NCBI GenBank assembly: GCA_021737565.1
Contig: JAIPDS010000008.1
Location: forward strand, 1 to 59,678
Length of the DNA: 59,678 nucleotides
Direction of reading: 5' to 3'
From: Desulfobacteraceae bacterium
GTDB taxonomy: Bacteria; Desulfobacterota; Desulfobacteria; Desulfobacterales; Desulfosalsimonadaceae
The position numbers were made by a program, and so were the translations under genes. Shown here in pieces: positions 51,775 to 59,678 of this stretch; positions within the stretch are counted from its first letter, which is position 1; each line of letters opens with the position of its first letter. The notes below the pieces were generated by a model. It was not told the DNA's origin, searched no databases, and saw nothing but the letters and a program-made list of their open reading frames with translations.

Positions 51775-52203
51775 TCAGTCTTTTCCAGATTCTTCTTTGC
51801 TTGCGGCCGGGGTGGTAACCACTCCGAGCTTTTTCACCCCGGAACTTTTAATCTCGGACATAACCATTGCCACCCGGCCGTAGGGTACGCTTTTATCGGC
51901 TTTTAAAAAGACCTCCCGGGAAGCGCGGTTTTCAAAAATTTTTTCCAGCTTTTCGCCGAGCAGCTCAACACCGACTTCATTATCATTGATCCGCACCTTT
52001 AAATCCTTGTCGATACTTATCACCAGCGGCTCCCGCTCGGTCTCAAGCTGGCTTGCACTTTTTGTCTCGGGAAGCGATACATCCACACCCTGAACCATCA
52101 TGGGTGCGGCAACCATAAAAATTATGAGCAGCACCAGCATTACATCGACAAAAGGCGTGACATTTATATCCGAGAGCAGGGAGTCCCGGTTGCGGTTGGT
52201 CAT
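51775..52203 (-). CDS. tolR: TolR/ExbD-type biopolymer transport protein
   Basis: A 142-residue protein: a single transmembrane helix with the proton-relay Asp in INVTPFVDVMLVLLIIFMV, then a periplasmic domain (DVSLPETKSA, VFLKADKSVPYGRVAMVMSEIK). Uses the proton motive force with TolQ. The ATG at 52203 overlaps the tolQ stop (TGATG); a GTG one codon earlier is also possible. GGGAGG lies upstream inside tolQ. Confidence 0.94.
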   Translation of the reverse strand: MTNRNRDSLLSDINVTPFVDVMLVLLIIFMVAAPMMVQGVDVSLPETKSASQLETEREPLVISIDKDLKVRINDNEVGVELLGEKLEKIFENRASREVFLKADKSVPYGRVAMVMSEIKSSGVKKLGVVTTPAASKEESGKD

Positions 52204-52934
52204 CACTTTGCAGCCTCCCGGTACGCAAGATAGTCGCTCTCTATAATGTTTATGAAATCAGAGGAAAAGCTTTCCATCTCTGATTCGAGTATTCGGATTT
52301 TCTGGGTAAAATAATTATATCCTATCACGGCGGGAATTGCCACCGCAAGACCGGCGGCTGTCGCCACAAGAGCCTCTGAAATACCCGGGGCTACCGCGGC
52401 AAGGCTGGTTGCCCCCCTCTGGTAGGCGATTCCGTGAAACGAATTCATTATGCCCCATACCGTACCAAACAGACCGATGAAAGGAGAGATATTGCCGGTG
52501 GTGGCCAAAAACGGAACAAGTTGTATCAGGCGTATGCTCTCCATGGTTACCGAGCGGTTAAGGGCCCGGCGCACTGTTTCCACTCCCATAAATTTTCTGG
52601 ACGAATAACCGCCGTCGCTGTCCCGGGGCTGACCCGAAGAAGCCGCAACCCGGTTTAATTTTTTTAACTCCAGGTACGCAATCCTGAAGATCCTGGCAAC
52701 CGGACTGTGGTGCAGTTGCTTTGCCTTGGCAAAAGCATTGGAAAAATCCCTGGTTTTCCAGAAATAGTCAATGAAAAACGCGGACTCGTTGTAAGCCCTG
52801 CGAACCTGTATGTATTTGATAAAAATTATCGCCCAGGTCGCCACTGAAAAAGCCAGAAGTAAAAAAATCACAAACTGTACCATCAGCCCTGCATTCAGCA
52901 CCATGGCCACGACATTTAAAGATTCAGACCCCAT
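52203..52934 (-). CDS. tolQ: TolQ/ExbB-type proton channel protein
   Basis: A 243-residue inner-membrane protein with three transmembrane helices (~12-35, ~140-165, ~175-200). The MotA/TolQ/ExbB signature includes LVPFLATTGNISPFIGLFGTVWGIMNSF and GISEALVATAAGLAVAIPAVIGYNYF. First gene of tolQRAB-pal-cpoB, with its own promoter at 52980-53008. Confidence 0.95.
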   Translation of the reverse strand: MGSESLNVVAMVLNAGLMVQFVIFLLLAFSVATWAIIFIKYIQVRRAYNESAFFIDYFWKTRDFSNAFAKAKQLHHSPVARIFRIAYLELKKLNRVAASSGQPRDSDGGYSSRKFMGVETVRRALNRSVTMESIRLIQLVPFLATTGNISPFIGLFGTVWGIMNSFHGIAYQRGATSLAAVAPGISEALVATAAGLAVAIPAVIGYNYFTQKIRILESEMESFSSDFINIIESDYLAYREAAK

Positions 52935-52979
52935 GAAAACGCCTCTTTTTTTTCGATTATTAAATTCGTTTCAGGCATT

Positions 52980-53008
52980 AATTATCCGAGATTGAGCACC
53001 GGTGTCAA
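52980..53008 (-). promoter_or_regulatory. Promoter of the tol-pal operon
   Basis: Minus strand: TTGACA (53003-53008), a 17-bp spacer, ATAATT (52980-52985); predicted start ~52973, 40 nt before tolQ and just after the groEL terminator. Confidence 0.6.
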
Positions 53009-53059
53009 GAACAATGGTAGAACCAAAGGCAACAACCAGCGCACAGCAATAAATACAAA

Positions 53060-53094
53060 AGCGCCCCTTGCATTTTATCATGCACAGGGGCGCT
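53060..53094 (-). terminator. Terminator after groESL
   Basis: GC-rich stem AGCGCCCCT/AGGGGCGCT extended by GCAT/ATGC, with a TTTTAT-type loop, followed in the minus direction by TTTTGTATTTATT. It ends the groES-groEL transcript before tolQ. Confidence 0.82.
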
Positions 53095-53147
53095 GTCATA
53101 TAATAAAAATATCCTAATTCGGCCGTGTTAGCAGGGGCCGGGCAAGG

Positions 53148-54812
<1,665 letters not shown>

Positions 54813-54858
54813 TTACCTCCAGTTCTTTTTTTTTCAACCTTGGTTTCGGTATGCACAT

Positions 54859-55149
54859 CTACTTTTCGATGATTCCCAGCACATCGTCTTCCCGCATGAC
54901 AAGATGCTCTTCCTCCTCGATCTTGACTTCCGTGCCTGCATACTTGGCAAACAGCACCCGGTCCCCGGCTTTTACCTGCAGAGGCATGCGCTTGCCGTCA
55001 TCATTTAGCTTGCCATCGCCGACCGCCACGACCTCTCCCTGGGCCGGCTTTTCCTTTGCACTGTCCGGAATGATGATTCCGCCCTTTGTTTTGGACTCTT
55101 CTTCCAGGCGTTTTACCAGAATGCGATCATTCAACGGTTTGATCTTCAT
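54859..55149 (-). CDS. groES: Co-chaperonin GroES (10 kDa)
   Basis: A 96-residue cap subunit: [20 protein letters not shown], the mobile loop [15 protein letters not shown], and [39 protein letters not shown] precedes the ATG. I see no CIRCE element (TTAGCACTC-N9-GAGTGCTAA) in the 178 bp upstream, so HrcA control is not supported; a heat-shock sigma factor promoter could not be identified with confidence either. Confidence 0.98.
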   Translation of the reverse strand: MKIKPLNDRILVKRLEEESKTKGGIIIPDSAKEKPAQGEVVAVGDGKLNDDGKRMPLQVKAGDRVLFAKYAGTEVKIEEEEHLVMREDDVLGIIEK

Positions 55150-55327
55150 TGCCCACTTCTCCTTTTTTGATTTCTACCGGTTTAAATTAATGGTGTTCGA
55201 AAATAACGATATGGAATAAATTCAAGCTATAAACTAAAACCCGTGTCCGGATATAGTATAATTTTCATTTTCCCGAGGCGCCTTCGGGTCTTTTGGGCCC
55301 GGCCTATAGACAATCTCACAAGCGCAT

Positions 55328-55615
55328 TTACGTCTCGCTTGTTGTATTGCTGCTACTGTTTGTATTTGTATCGGCAGTCTTGGATTCCTTCGGCTTGGAT
55401 TCCTCTTTTTTGCCGGAAGATGAAGGTGTTTTGGAACTGTTGGCATAATCCGTTGCGTACCAACCTGTTCCCTTCAAATGAAATGAGCACTGAGAGATTC
55501 GTTTATGCAATGCCCCGGAACATTCGGGACATTTTGACAAGTGTTCTTCTGACATTTTCTGCAGAATCTCATGTACCCTGCCGCATTTCGAACACTGGTA
55601 CTCGTATATTGGCAT
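55328..55615 (-). CDS. FmdB-family zinc-ribbon protein
   Basis: A 95-residue protein. It begins [20 protein letters not shown] and has a second CPECSG pair, giving the CxxC...CxxC zinc ribbon of the FmdB/CxxC_CxxC_SSSS family. The C-terminal 40 residues are Ser/Thr/Lys/Asn-rich and disordered. Named for the FmdB regulator of formamidase, but most members have unknown roles. I use the ATG at 55615 with AGGAGA upstream; the frame extends 13 codons further without support. Confidence 0.85.
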   Translation of the reverse strand: MPIYEYQCSKCGRVHEILQKMSEEHLSKCPECSGALHKRISQCSFHLKGTGWYATDYANSSKTPSSSGKKEESKPKESKTADTNTNSSSNTTSET

Positions 55616-55680
55616 CGCTAAAATCTCTCCTGTTTTCAGAATGATACCCTGCAATTGCCCCCTTACTCACAATCGTAATC

Positions 55681-55708
55681 AATATAGTTCATAATTCGAA
55701 GTTGTCAA
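55681..55708 (-). promoter_or_regulatory. Promoter of the FmdB-family gene
   Basis: Minus strand: TTGACA (55703-55708), a 16-bp spacer, TATATT (55681-55686). Predicted start ~55674, about 60 nt before the ATG. Confidence 0.68.
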
Positions 55709-55755
55709 GGCGAACAGATAATTTTTTTTAACGGCGCCGCCCTGTTTTACTGCTA

Positions 55756-56289
55756 TTATAAGGCCCCGGCCTTGCGCCAGTTTTCATAAAACTCAAATAC
55801 CGGCTGCATCCCGGCAATCTGCCGTGGGGCAAGGATTTCATGGGTTATCCCGTGAACACGGATTTCCTCGGCCCGTCTTTGTTCATCAGGAACGGAAAAT
55901 CTCTGCTGAAACCGCCTGAAACGAACTACATGAATAAGCTCGTGACAAATAATATACAAAAGAAAAGGGTAAAGCTCTATTTCCGGATGACGCCGCACCT
56001 CGGAGAGGATGGAATGATCCTGGAGACATATCTTGTAGAAATCCTCGACCCCGGTGCTAAGCAGTGAATCCGGTTTTCGCGCACTATAACGCACAATCTG
56101 GGCAAAATGCTCGATGACTGTCTCATGAGCCCCCAGATCCGCGGCTGTCTTGATATCATAGTTGAGCTGACGCATCTGGGTGGCTGACAGCTTGTAATAA
56201 TCGCTTACAAGATCCTCTGCCGCAGCGACCGCCCTGCTGACTACCTTAATTTGCCCGGGACTGAATTTAAGATTCTCCGAGGTCGTCAT
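55756..56289 (-). CDS. Conserved unknown protein with HExxH motif (putative zinc-dependent hydrolase)
   Basis: A 177-residue soluble protein without signal peptide. Near residue 115 it has YIICHELIHVVRF, an HExxH motif in a hydrophobic helix as in zincin metallopeptidases, followed by FRRFQQRFSVPDEQRRAEEIRVHGITHEIL, in which downstream Glu or His could be the third zinc ligand. The N-terminal half is helical (VVSRAVAAAEDLVSDYYKLSATQMRQLN). I do not recognise a named family. It may be an inactive or regulatory metallo-fold. Upstream spacing from the start does not show a strong ribosome-binding site. Confidence 0.72.
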   Translation of the reverse strand: MTTSENLKFSPGQIKVVSRAVAAAEDLVSDYYKLSATQMRQLNYDIKTAADLGAHETVIEHFAQIVRYSARKPDSLLSTGVEDFYKICLQDHSILSEVRRHPEIELYPFLLYIICHELIHVVRFRRFQQRFSVPDEQRRAEEIRVHGITHEILAPRQIAGMQPVFEFYENWRKAGAL

Positions 56290-56473
56290 TACGATTGCAC
56301 CCGGCTCGACAAAAGTCGATTCTCCGTGCTCATCTGGTCAAACATTTTCGGCAAAGCGCCCGGCCTTGAAACAGGGGGGCGGAAAACTATGGACATCTTG
56401 CTGAACATATGCTATTTTTTATGGATATACAAGTACGCATAAAAAATTTGTCCCGAAAGGGGGTGATCACCAG

Positions 56474-56572
56474 TTGGGCAGCGTAATAAAAAAACGCAGA
56501 AAAAAGATGCGGAAGCATAAACACCGCAAATTACTGGCACGGACAAGACATCAGAGACGAAAAGGGAAGTAA
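56474..56572 (+). CDS. Very small basic protein, COX24/AURKAIP1-like (bS22-type ribosome-associated)
   Basis: A 32-residue protein from a TTG at 56474, preceded by GGGGGTGATC. It reads MGSVIKKRRKKMRKHKHRKL and continues with LARTRHQRRKGK: almost all Arg, Lys and His. The RRKKMxKHKxRK core is the signature of the COX24/AURKAIP1 (mitoribosomal mS38) family and of small bacterial 30S-associated bS22-like proteins. Its place is probably the small ribosomal subunit. A strong terminator follows 32 bp later. Confidence 0.82.
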   Translation: MGSVIKKRRKKMRKHKHRKLLARTRHQRRKGK

Positions 56573-56603
56573 AAAATGATACCCGTCGGCTCGTATGTGG
56601 GAG

Positions 56604-56632
56604 GCCCGGGAAAACATGCTGTTTTCCCGGGC
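56604..56632. terminator. Bidirectional intrinsic terminator
   Basis: Perfect 12-bp stem GCCCGGGAAAAC / GTTTTCCCGGGC with a 5-nt loop and T-rich sequence on the + side. It lies between the tiny COX24-like gene (+) and hflC (-). Confidence 0.82.
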
Positions 56633-56654
56633 TTTATGTATGCGGAGGGCCAGG

Positions 56655-57653
56655 CTACTTTGTTTGATTGCCGTCAGAAGAATTAAAGTCTTCTATATAA
56701 CGCAGAAACTCCGAATCCGTGGAAAGCACAACGTCGGCGCCTTCCAGTGAATCGGCATAGACCTCGAGCGACTTCATAAATGAATAAAATTCAGGATCTC
56801 TCCCGTAGGCATCTGCATAAATGTCGGTGGCCTTTGCATCTGCATCGCCCTTAATCTGTTCGGCTTTTTTATAAGCGCCGGACTGAATTTCCAGCAGATC
56901 TCTTTCCTTATCTCCCTCTATCTTGCGGGCCTCACCCTGACCTATGGAGCGGATTTTTTCCGCCATCTGTTTGCGTTCTGCAATCATTCGTTTATATACC
57001 GACTCTCGAACACCTTCAACATAATTGACCCGCTTGATTTTAACATCGATTACTTCTATGCCGAACTTGTCAAGCTTGGGCTGGGCTTCGGCAAGCATCA
57101 TTTTTGTAAGCGCCGCCCGGCCAACCTTCACATTATACTGGTCCCTTTCTTCTTCTTCCTTTACCACCTCCTTGATGGCCTCGGACTTGACATCCTCCAT
57201 TTCCTCCTGGTCCAGGGTGGTCATTTCCCTGTTGCTGTTTCGTACTGTTTCGATCAGCTCATGGGATGTGATCACGTTTCTTACAGCAGGATTGATAATG
57301 TCATCCAGCCTTGCAAGGGCACTTGGAATTCCTGTGACTGTTCTTAAAAAAGCCACAGGATCGACTATCCTCCAGCGCGCAAAGGTATCAACCCATATAT
57401 AGGTCTTGTCCAGGGTTGGTATCTGACCCGGCTCCCCGTCCCATGCCTGAATGTTTTTGGGAAAATAATTGGCATTCTGGACAAACGGAATCCTGAAGTT
57501 CAGACCCGGCTCGGTTACCGGATCTCCTATTACGCGGCCGAACTGGGTGATTACCACCTGTTCGGTTTCATCCACCCTATAAGCCGAAGCCAGAAAAACA
57601 ACTCCCGCTATTATCAAAACAACAATTATGGCAATATATTTATTTGCCCGCAT
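56655..57653 (-). CDS. hflC: Protease modulator HflC (SPFH/Band 7)
   Basis: A 332-residue membrane-anchored SPFH protein: N-terminal transmembrane helix (KYIAIIVVLIIAGVVFLAS), then TEQVVITQFGRVIGDPVTEPGLNFRIPF (Band 7), the coiled coil MIAERKQMAEKIRSIGQGEARKIEGDKERD and SFMKSLEVYADSL. Forms the periplasmic cage with HflK that modulates FtsH. The ATG at 57653 has AAAAGG 8 nt upstream; a GTG three codons earlier is in frame. Overlaps the hflK end by 14 nt. Confidence 0.93.
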   Translation of the reverse strand: MRANKYIAIIVVLIIAGVVFLASAYRVDETEQVVITQFGRVIGDPVTEPGLNFRIPFVQNANYFPKNIQAWDGEPGQIPTLDKTYIWVDTFARWRIVDPVAFLRTVTGIPSALARLDDIINPAVRNVITSHELIETVRNSNREMTTLDQEEMEDVKSEAIKEVVKEEEERDQYNVKVGRAALTKMMLAEAQPKLDKFGIEVIDVKIKRVNYVEGVRESVYKRMIAERKQMAEKIRSIGQGEARKIEGDKERDLLEIQSGAYKKAEQIKGDADAKATDIYADAYGRDPEFYSFMKSLEVYADSLEGADVVLSTDSEFLRYIEDFNSSDGNQTK

Positions 57654-58710
57654 CTTGTGCACCTTTTTTTAGTCCGAGATTAAGAAGCGGCAGAAGGTTG
57701 TCCTGCCTGGAATCCACAATATACTTGTTGCCGAGCTCAGGAATCACCTGGTTCATCATTTCAAGGTATAGCCTCCGGCGTGTAACTTCCGGGGCTTTTC
57801 TATAGGCTTCATACCTTGAGACGAACCTGGAGGCGTCTCCCTCGGCCGTGTTAACCCTGTTGACAGCATAACCCTTGGCAGTCTCAACCGTTTTTTCAGC
57901 TTGTCCCCTTGCCCTGGGAATAACCTGGTTGTAATCCTTTCGTGCCTGATAGATCATTTCCTCTTTTTCCTGGACCGCCCGGTTGACCTCATTGAACGAA
58001 TCCTGCACAGGCTCGGGCACGTTGGTGTTGCCAAGCTCCACTGTTGCGATTTCAATACCCGTCTCCGCCTCATTAAGATCCTTTTGCAGCCTGACCGCGG
58101 CATCGGCTGCAATCTCCTGGCGCTTGCTGATAACCTCGTTTATACTTCGGTCGCCCACAACCAGGCGCATGGATGCTTCGGCCATATCCCTTATCAACTG
58201 GCGAACATCAGCCACCTTGAAGAGATAATTGTACGGATCCTTTATCCTGTACTGCACTATCCAGGGCACCAGGCCCACGTTAAGATCACCGGTCAGCATC
58301 ATTGCAACCTCTATTTCGTCCCTGCTTACGCCGAAGCTTGAAGCCTTGGAGAGGTCATCGGCCTTAAGTCCGAACTGCTCAGTATAAACCCGCTTTGTCT
58401 TGACCTTTGTAACCTTTTCAATGCCGGCAGGCAGCTTGAAATGCAGCCCTGACTGAGTGGTACGGATAAATTTACCGAAGCGCTGTATTACGCCAACCTC
58501 GTTTGTCTCCACCGTATAGACCATTGTGGAGCCCACGGCAATTACAAGGATGGCAACAATAATTAAAATCCAGCCCTTGGAAAATTTAAATTCCTTAAAT
58601 TTGTTAATAATATCATCGAACTGAGGCGGACGTCCGCCGCCGCCCATGCCCCCGCCCGGTCTGCCTCGCTCCTTTTGACGCTGCTGGAGCTTATCCCAAT
58701 CCCAGTTCAT
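57640..58710 (-). CDS. hflK: Protease modulator HflK (SPFH/Band 7)
   Basis: A 356-residue partner of HflC. The N-terminal cytoplasmic segment is Gly/Pro/Arg-rich (GRPGGGMGGGGRPP), then a transmembrane helix (~46-64), Band 7 domain (TNEVGVIQRFGKFIRTTQSGLHFKLP), and coiled coil with RARGQAEKTVETAKGYAVNRVNTAEGDASRF. Located in the inner membrane, facing the periplasm. First gene of hflKC. Confidence 0.94.
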   Translation of the reverse strand: MNWDWDKLQQRQKERGRPGGGMGGGGRPPQFDDIINKFKEFKFSKGWILIIVAILVIAVGSTMVYTVETNEVGVIQRFGKFIRTTQSGLHFKLPAGIEKVTKVKTKRVYTEQFGLKADDLSKASSFGVSRDEIEVAMMLTGDLNVGLVPWIVQYRIKDPYNYLFKVADVRQLIRDMAEASMRLVVGDRSINEVISKRQEIAADAAVRLQKDLNEAETGIEIATVELGNTNVPEPVQDSFNEVNRAVQEKEEMIYQARKDYNQVIPRARGQAEKTVETAKGYAVNRVNTAEGDASRFVSRYEAYRKAPEVTRRRLYLEMMNQVIPELGNKYIVDSRQDNLLPLLNLGLKKGAQDAGK

Positions 58711-58760
58711 AATTAAAAACTCCGTTATTGTTTTTTCTTTTTTTACCGGATGTTACTCTA

Positions 58761-58789
58761 TTCTTATAAGAGACGTCCGGCCGGGTCAA
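58761..58789 (-). promoter_or_regulatory. Possible promoter of hflKC
   Basis: Minus strand: TTGACC (58784-58789), a 17-bp spacer, TAAGAA (58761-58766), about 50 nt before hflK. An overlapping TATAAG hexamer at 15-bp spacing is also present. Moderate match only. Confidence 0.45.
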
Positions 58790-58892
58790 GGGAAAACGGC
58801 GCCGCTGTTTATTTTCAGGCTCTCTGTTTCTGTCCGAACCTTAGTCCTATCCCACAGAACGCAAACCTGTCAGGCACCTTCATCCCGTTTTC

Positions 58893-59483
58893 TCATGCCG
58901 TTGCTTTTCCGCTATATGTAAGCACTTTGCGGCCGTCGCTTTCCGATTCCACAAACAGACCGGCCTCGACAAGCGCACTTACCACCTGGTTAAGTGTGCC
59001 AACATCCACGTCTTCTGTTGACATGCGGGACAATATCCCTATTACTTCCTCTCTTGTTCGCGGGTTCCCGTCCCCGAACTCCCGGCTTATGCCCTCCTGG
59101 AGCCTGGAAAAACCAGCGCCCTCTGCATATCTTCCATCAACTGCCTTCGGGTAAGTTATCTCCCGCGGAAACCTGCGTCTTTCATGAGCATGGGATTTCC
59201 TTCGTATCTGAATCCCTCTTATCATAAAAGCCGCAAAAAAAATAAAAAACATGGCGCCAAAAGCCTGGATCATCATAATAAATGGCATATGTGAATAAGC
59301 TGTGGCATAAAGAGCGGTGGCACATCCGAACAGGCATGTGGCGATGGCCAGAAAAAAGGCGCCCCAGAAAAACGCATGATCGGCTTCACGAATAGCGGAA
59401 ACCGGAAGGAGAGTCACGCTCGGCTCCGCTGACGTCAGCAGATTCTCAACTTCCCTGAGATCAAATCCCTTTTTACCTATCAT
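58893..59483 (-). CDS. Unknown two-transmembrane protein with winged-helix-like C-terminus
   Basis: A 196-residue protein I do not recognise. Two hydrophobic segments (~38-60 AFFWGAFFLAIATCLFGCA and ~68-90 FIMMIQAFGAMFFIFFAAFMI) form a hairpin with both ends in the cytoplasm if the positive-inside rule holds (RGIQIRRKSHAHERRR follows). Residues ~140-190 (REEVIGILSRM, TLNQVVSALVEAGLFVESES, KVLTYSGKA) look like a compact helix-turn-strand domain reminiscent of a winged helix. A membrane-tethered sensor or regulator is a guess. AGGAGG precedes the ATG. Same strand as hflKC, 182 bp upstream of hflK. Confidence 0.7.
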   Translation of the reverse strand: MIGKKGFDLREVENLLTSAEPSVTLLPVSAIREADHAFFWGAFFLAIATCLFGCATALYATAYSHMPFIMMIQAFGAMFFIFFAAFMIRGIQIRRKSHAHERRRFPREITYPKAVDGRYAEGAGFSRLQEGISREFGDGNPRTREEVIGILSRMSTEDVDVGTLNQVVSALVEAGLFVESESDGRKVLTYSGKATA

Positions 59484-59542
59484 GGGCTTCCTCCTTGATA
59501 AAGCATCAATGGGGTTGAAAATATGGATTCAATTTAATATAT

Positions 59543-59667
59543 GATGGCACCGTAAAAAGTCCAATATCTGCGTTACGCGCAATTTCTCAGAATTTCACGT
59601 ACGGCTAAGTACGCTGCATTCTTCGAAATTGCGCAAGCCTTGATCTTGAACTTTTTACGGCGCCATC
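59543..59667. repeat. 125-bp ERIC-like palindromic dispersed repeat, copy 2
   Basis: Ends GATGGC/GCCATC, inner arms CCGTAAAAAGTCCAA and TTGAACTTTTTACGG. Its reverse complement aligns with 2107-2230 over the whole length, including the core GCAGCGTACTTA and CGTACGTGAAATTC. Located upstream of the unknown membrane protein gene at the right edge of the window. Confidence 0.88.
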
Positions 59668-59678
59668 TAAAATCAGAC

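Noticed and set aside
55243-55644. 133-codon + strand ORF
   Set aside because: Antisense to the FmdB-family gene, without ribosome-binding site or recognisable domain.

Overview
The window reads like the chromosome of an anaerobic deltaproteobacterium (Desulfobacterota), most likely a relative of the Desulfobacterales sulfate reducers. This rests on gene content and protein style: citramalate-route isoleucine synthesis, a fused adenosylcobalamin-dependent acyl-CoA mutase (IcmF), a stand-alone LarE, DUF362-ferredoxin and FmdB-type proteins, and a Tol-Pal/RuvABC/GroESL/HflKC backbone. No 16S or other taxonomic marker is present, so placement is inference. Genes are densely packed, with short gaps and many ATGA/TGATG overlaps. 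I saw no tRNA, rRNA, CRISPR array, prophage or transposase gene.

Layout. 1-5442 (+): ilvB (3' end), ilvN, ilvC, cimA, leuA, a branched-chain amino acid operon. 5499-7041 (-): a secreted chalcone-isomerase-fold protein and pyrD. 7253-9200 (+): a GT4 glycosyltransferase and a methyltransferase, converging with and overlapping a (-) block of methyltransferase, phosphoglucomutase, DUF362-ferredoxin, HAD phosphatase and PtsP (EI-Ntr). 15810-17551 (+): leuC, leuD. 17644-20400 (-): arsR, a Zn/Cd efflux ATPase and a small coiled-coil protein, behind a perfect 30-bp operator. 21059-31625 (+): fructokinase, sucrose-phosphate synthase/phosphatase, znuABC, a YidD-like lipoprotein, icmF and a thiolase. 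31652-33526 (-): a DAHP synthase-prephenate dehydratase fusion. 33877-38562: DUF456 protein, PlsC, XRE regulator, LarE and an unknown Lys/Pro-rich membrane protein. 37546-42182 (-): a Yej/Opp-type peptide ABC transporter with no binding protein here. 42373-43255 (-): rplM-rpsI. 44121-53000: a CYTH protein, a SAM-hydrolase family protein, ruvCAB and tolQRAB-pal-cpoB. 53148-59483: groESL, FmdB-like protein, a HExxH protein, a tiny COX24/bS22-like protein, hflKC and an unknown membrane protein.

The strongest regulatory discovery is upstream of the aroF-pheA fusion. A sigma70-like promoter is followed by a 32-codon leader ORF with nine Phe codons and then two tandem intrinsic terminators, with plausible alternative pairings. 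This is a phenylalanine transcription attenuator placed over a gene that joins the first step of aromatic synthesis to the phenylalanine branch.

Two dispersed repeat families are present, each with two copies in opposite orientation. The first is a 124/125-bp ERIC-like palindrome near both ends of the window. The second is a ~400-bp element built around a 182-bp giant imperfect palindrome, at 20.6 kb and 43.6 kb, whose central 82 bp are identical between copies. A zinc theme (regulated efflux next to uptake) surrounds a sucrose-synthesis gene pair at 17.6-26.7 kb.
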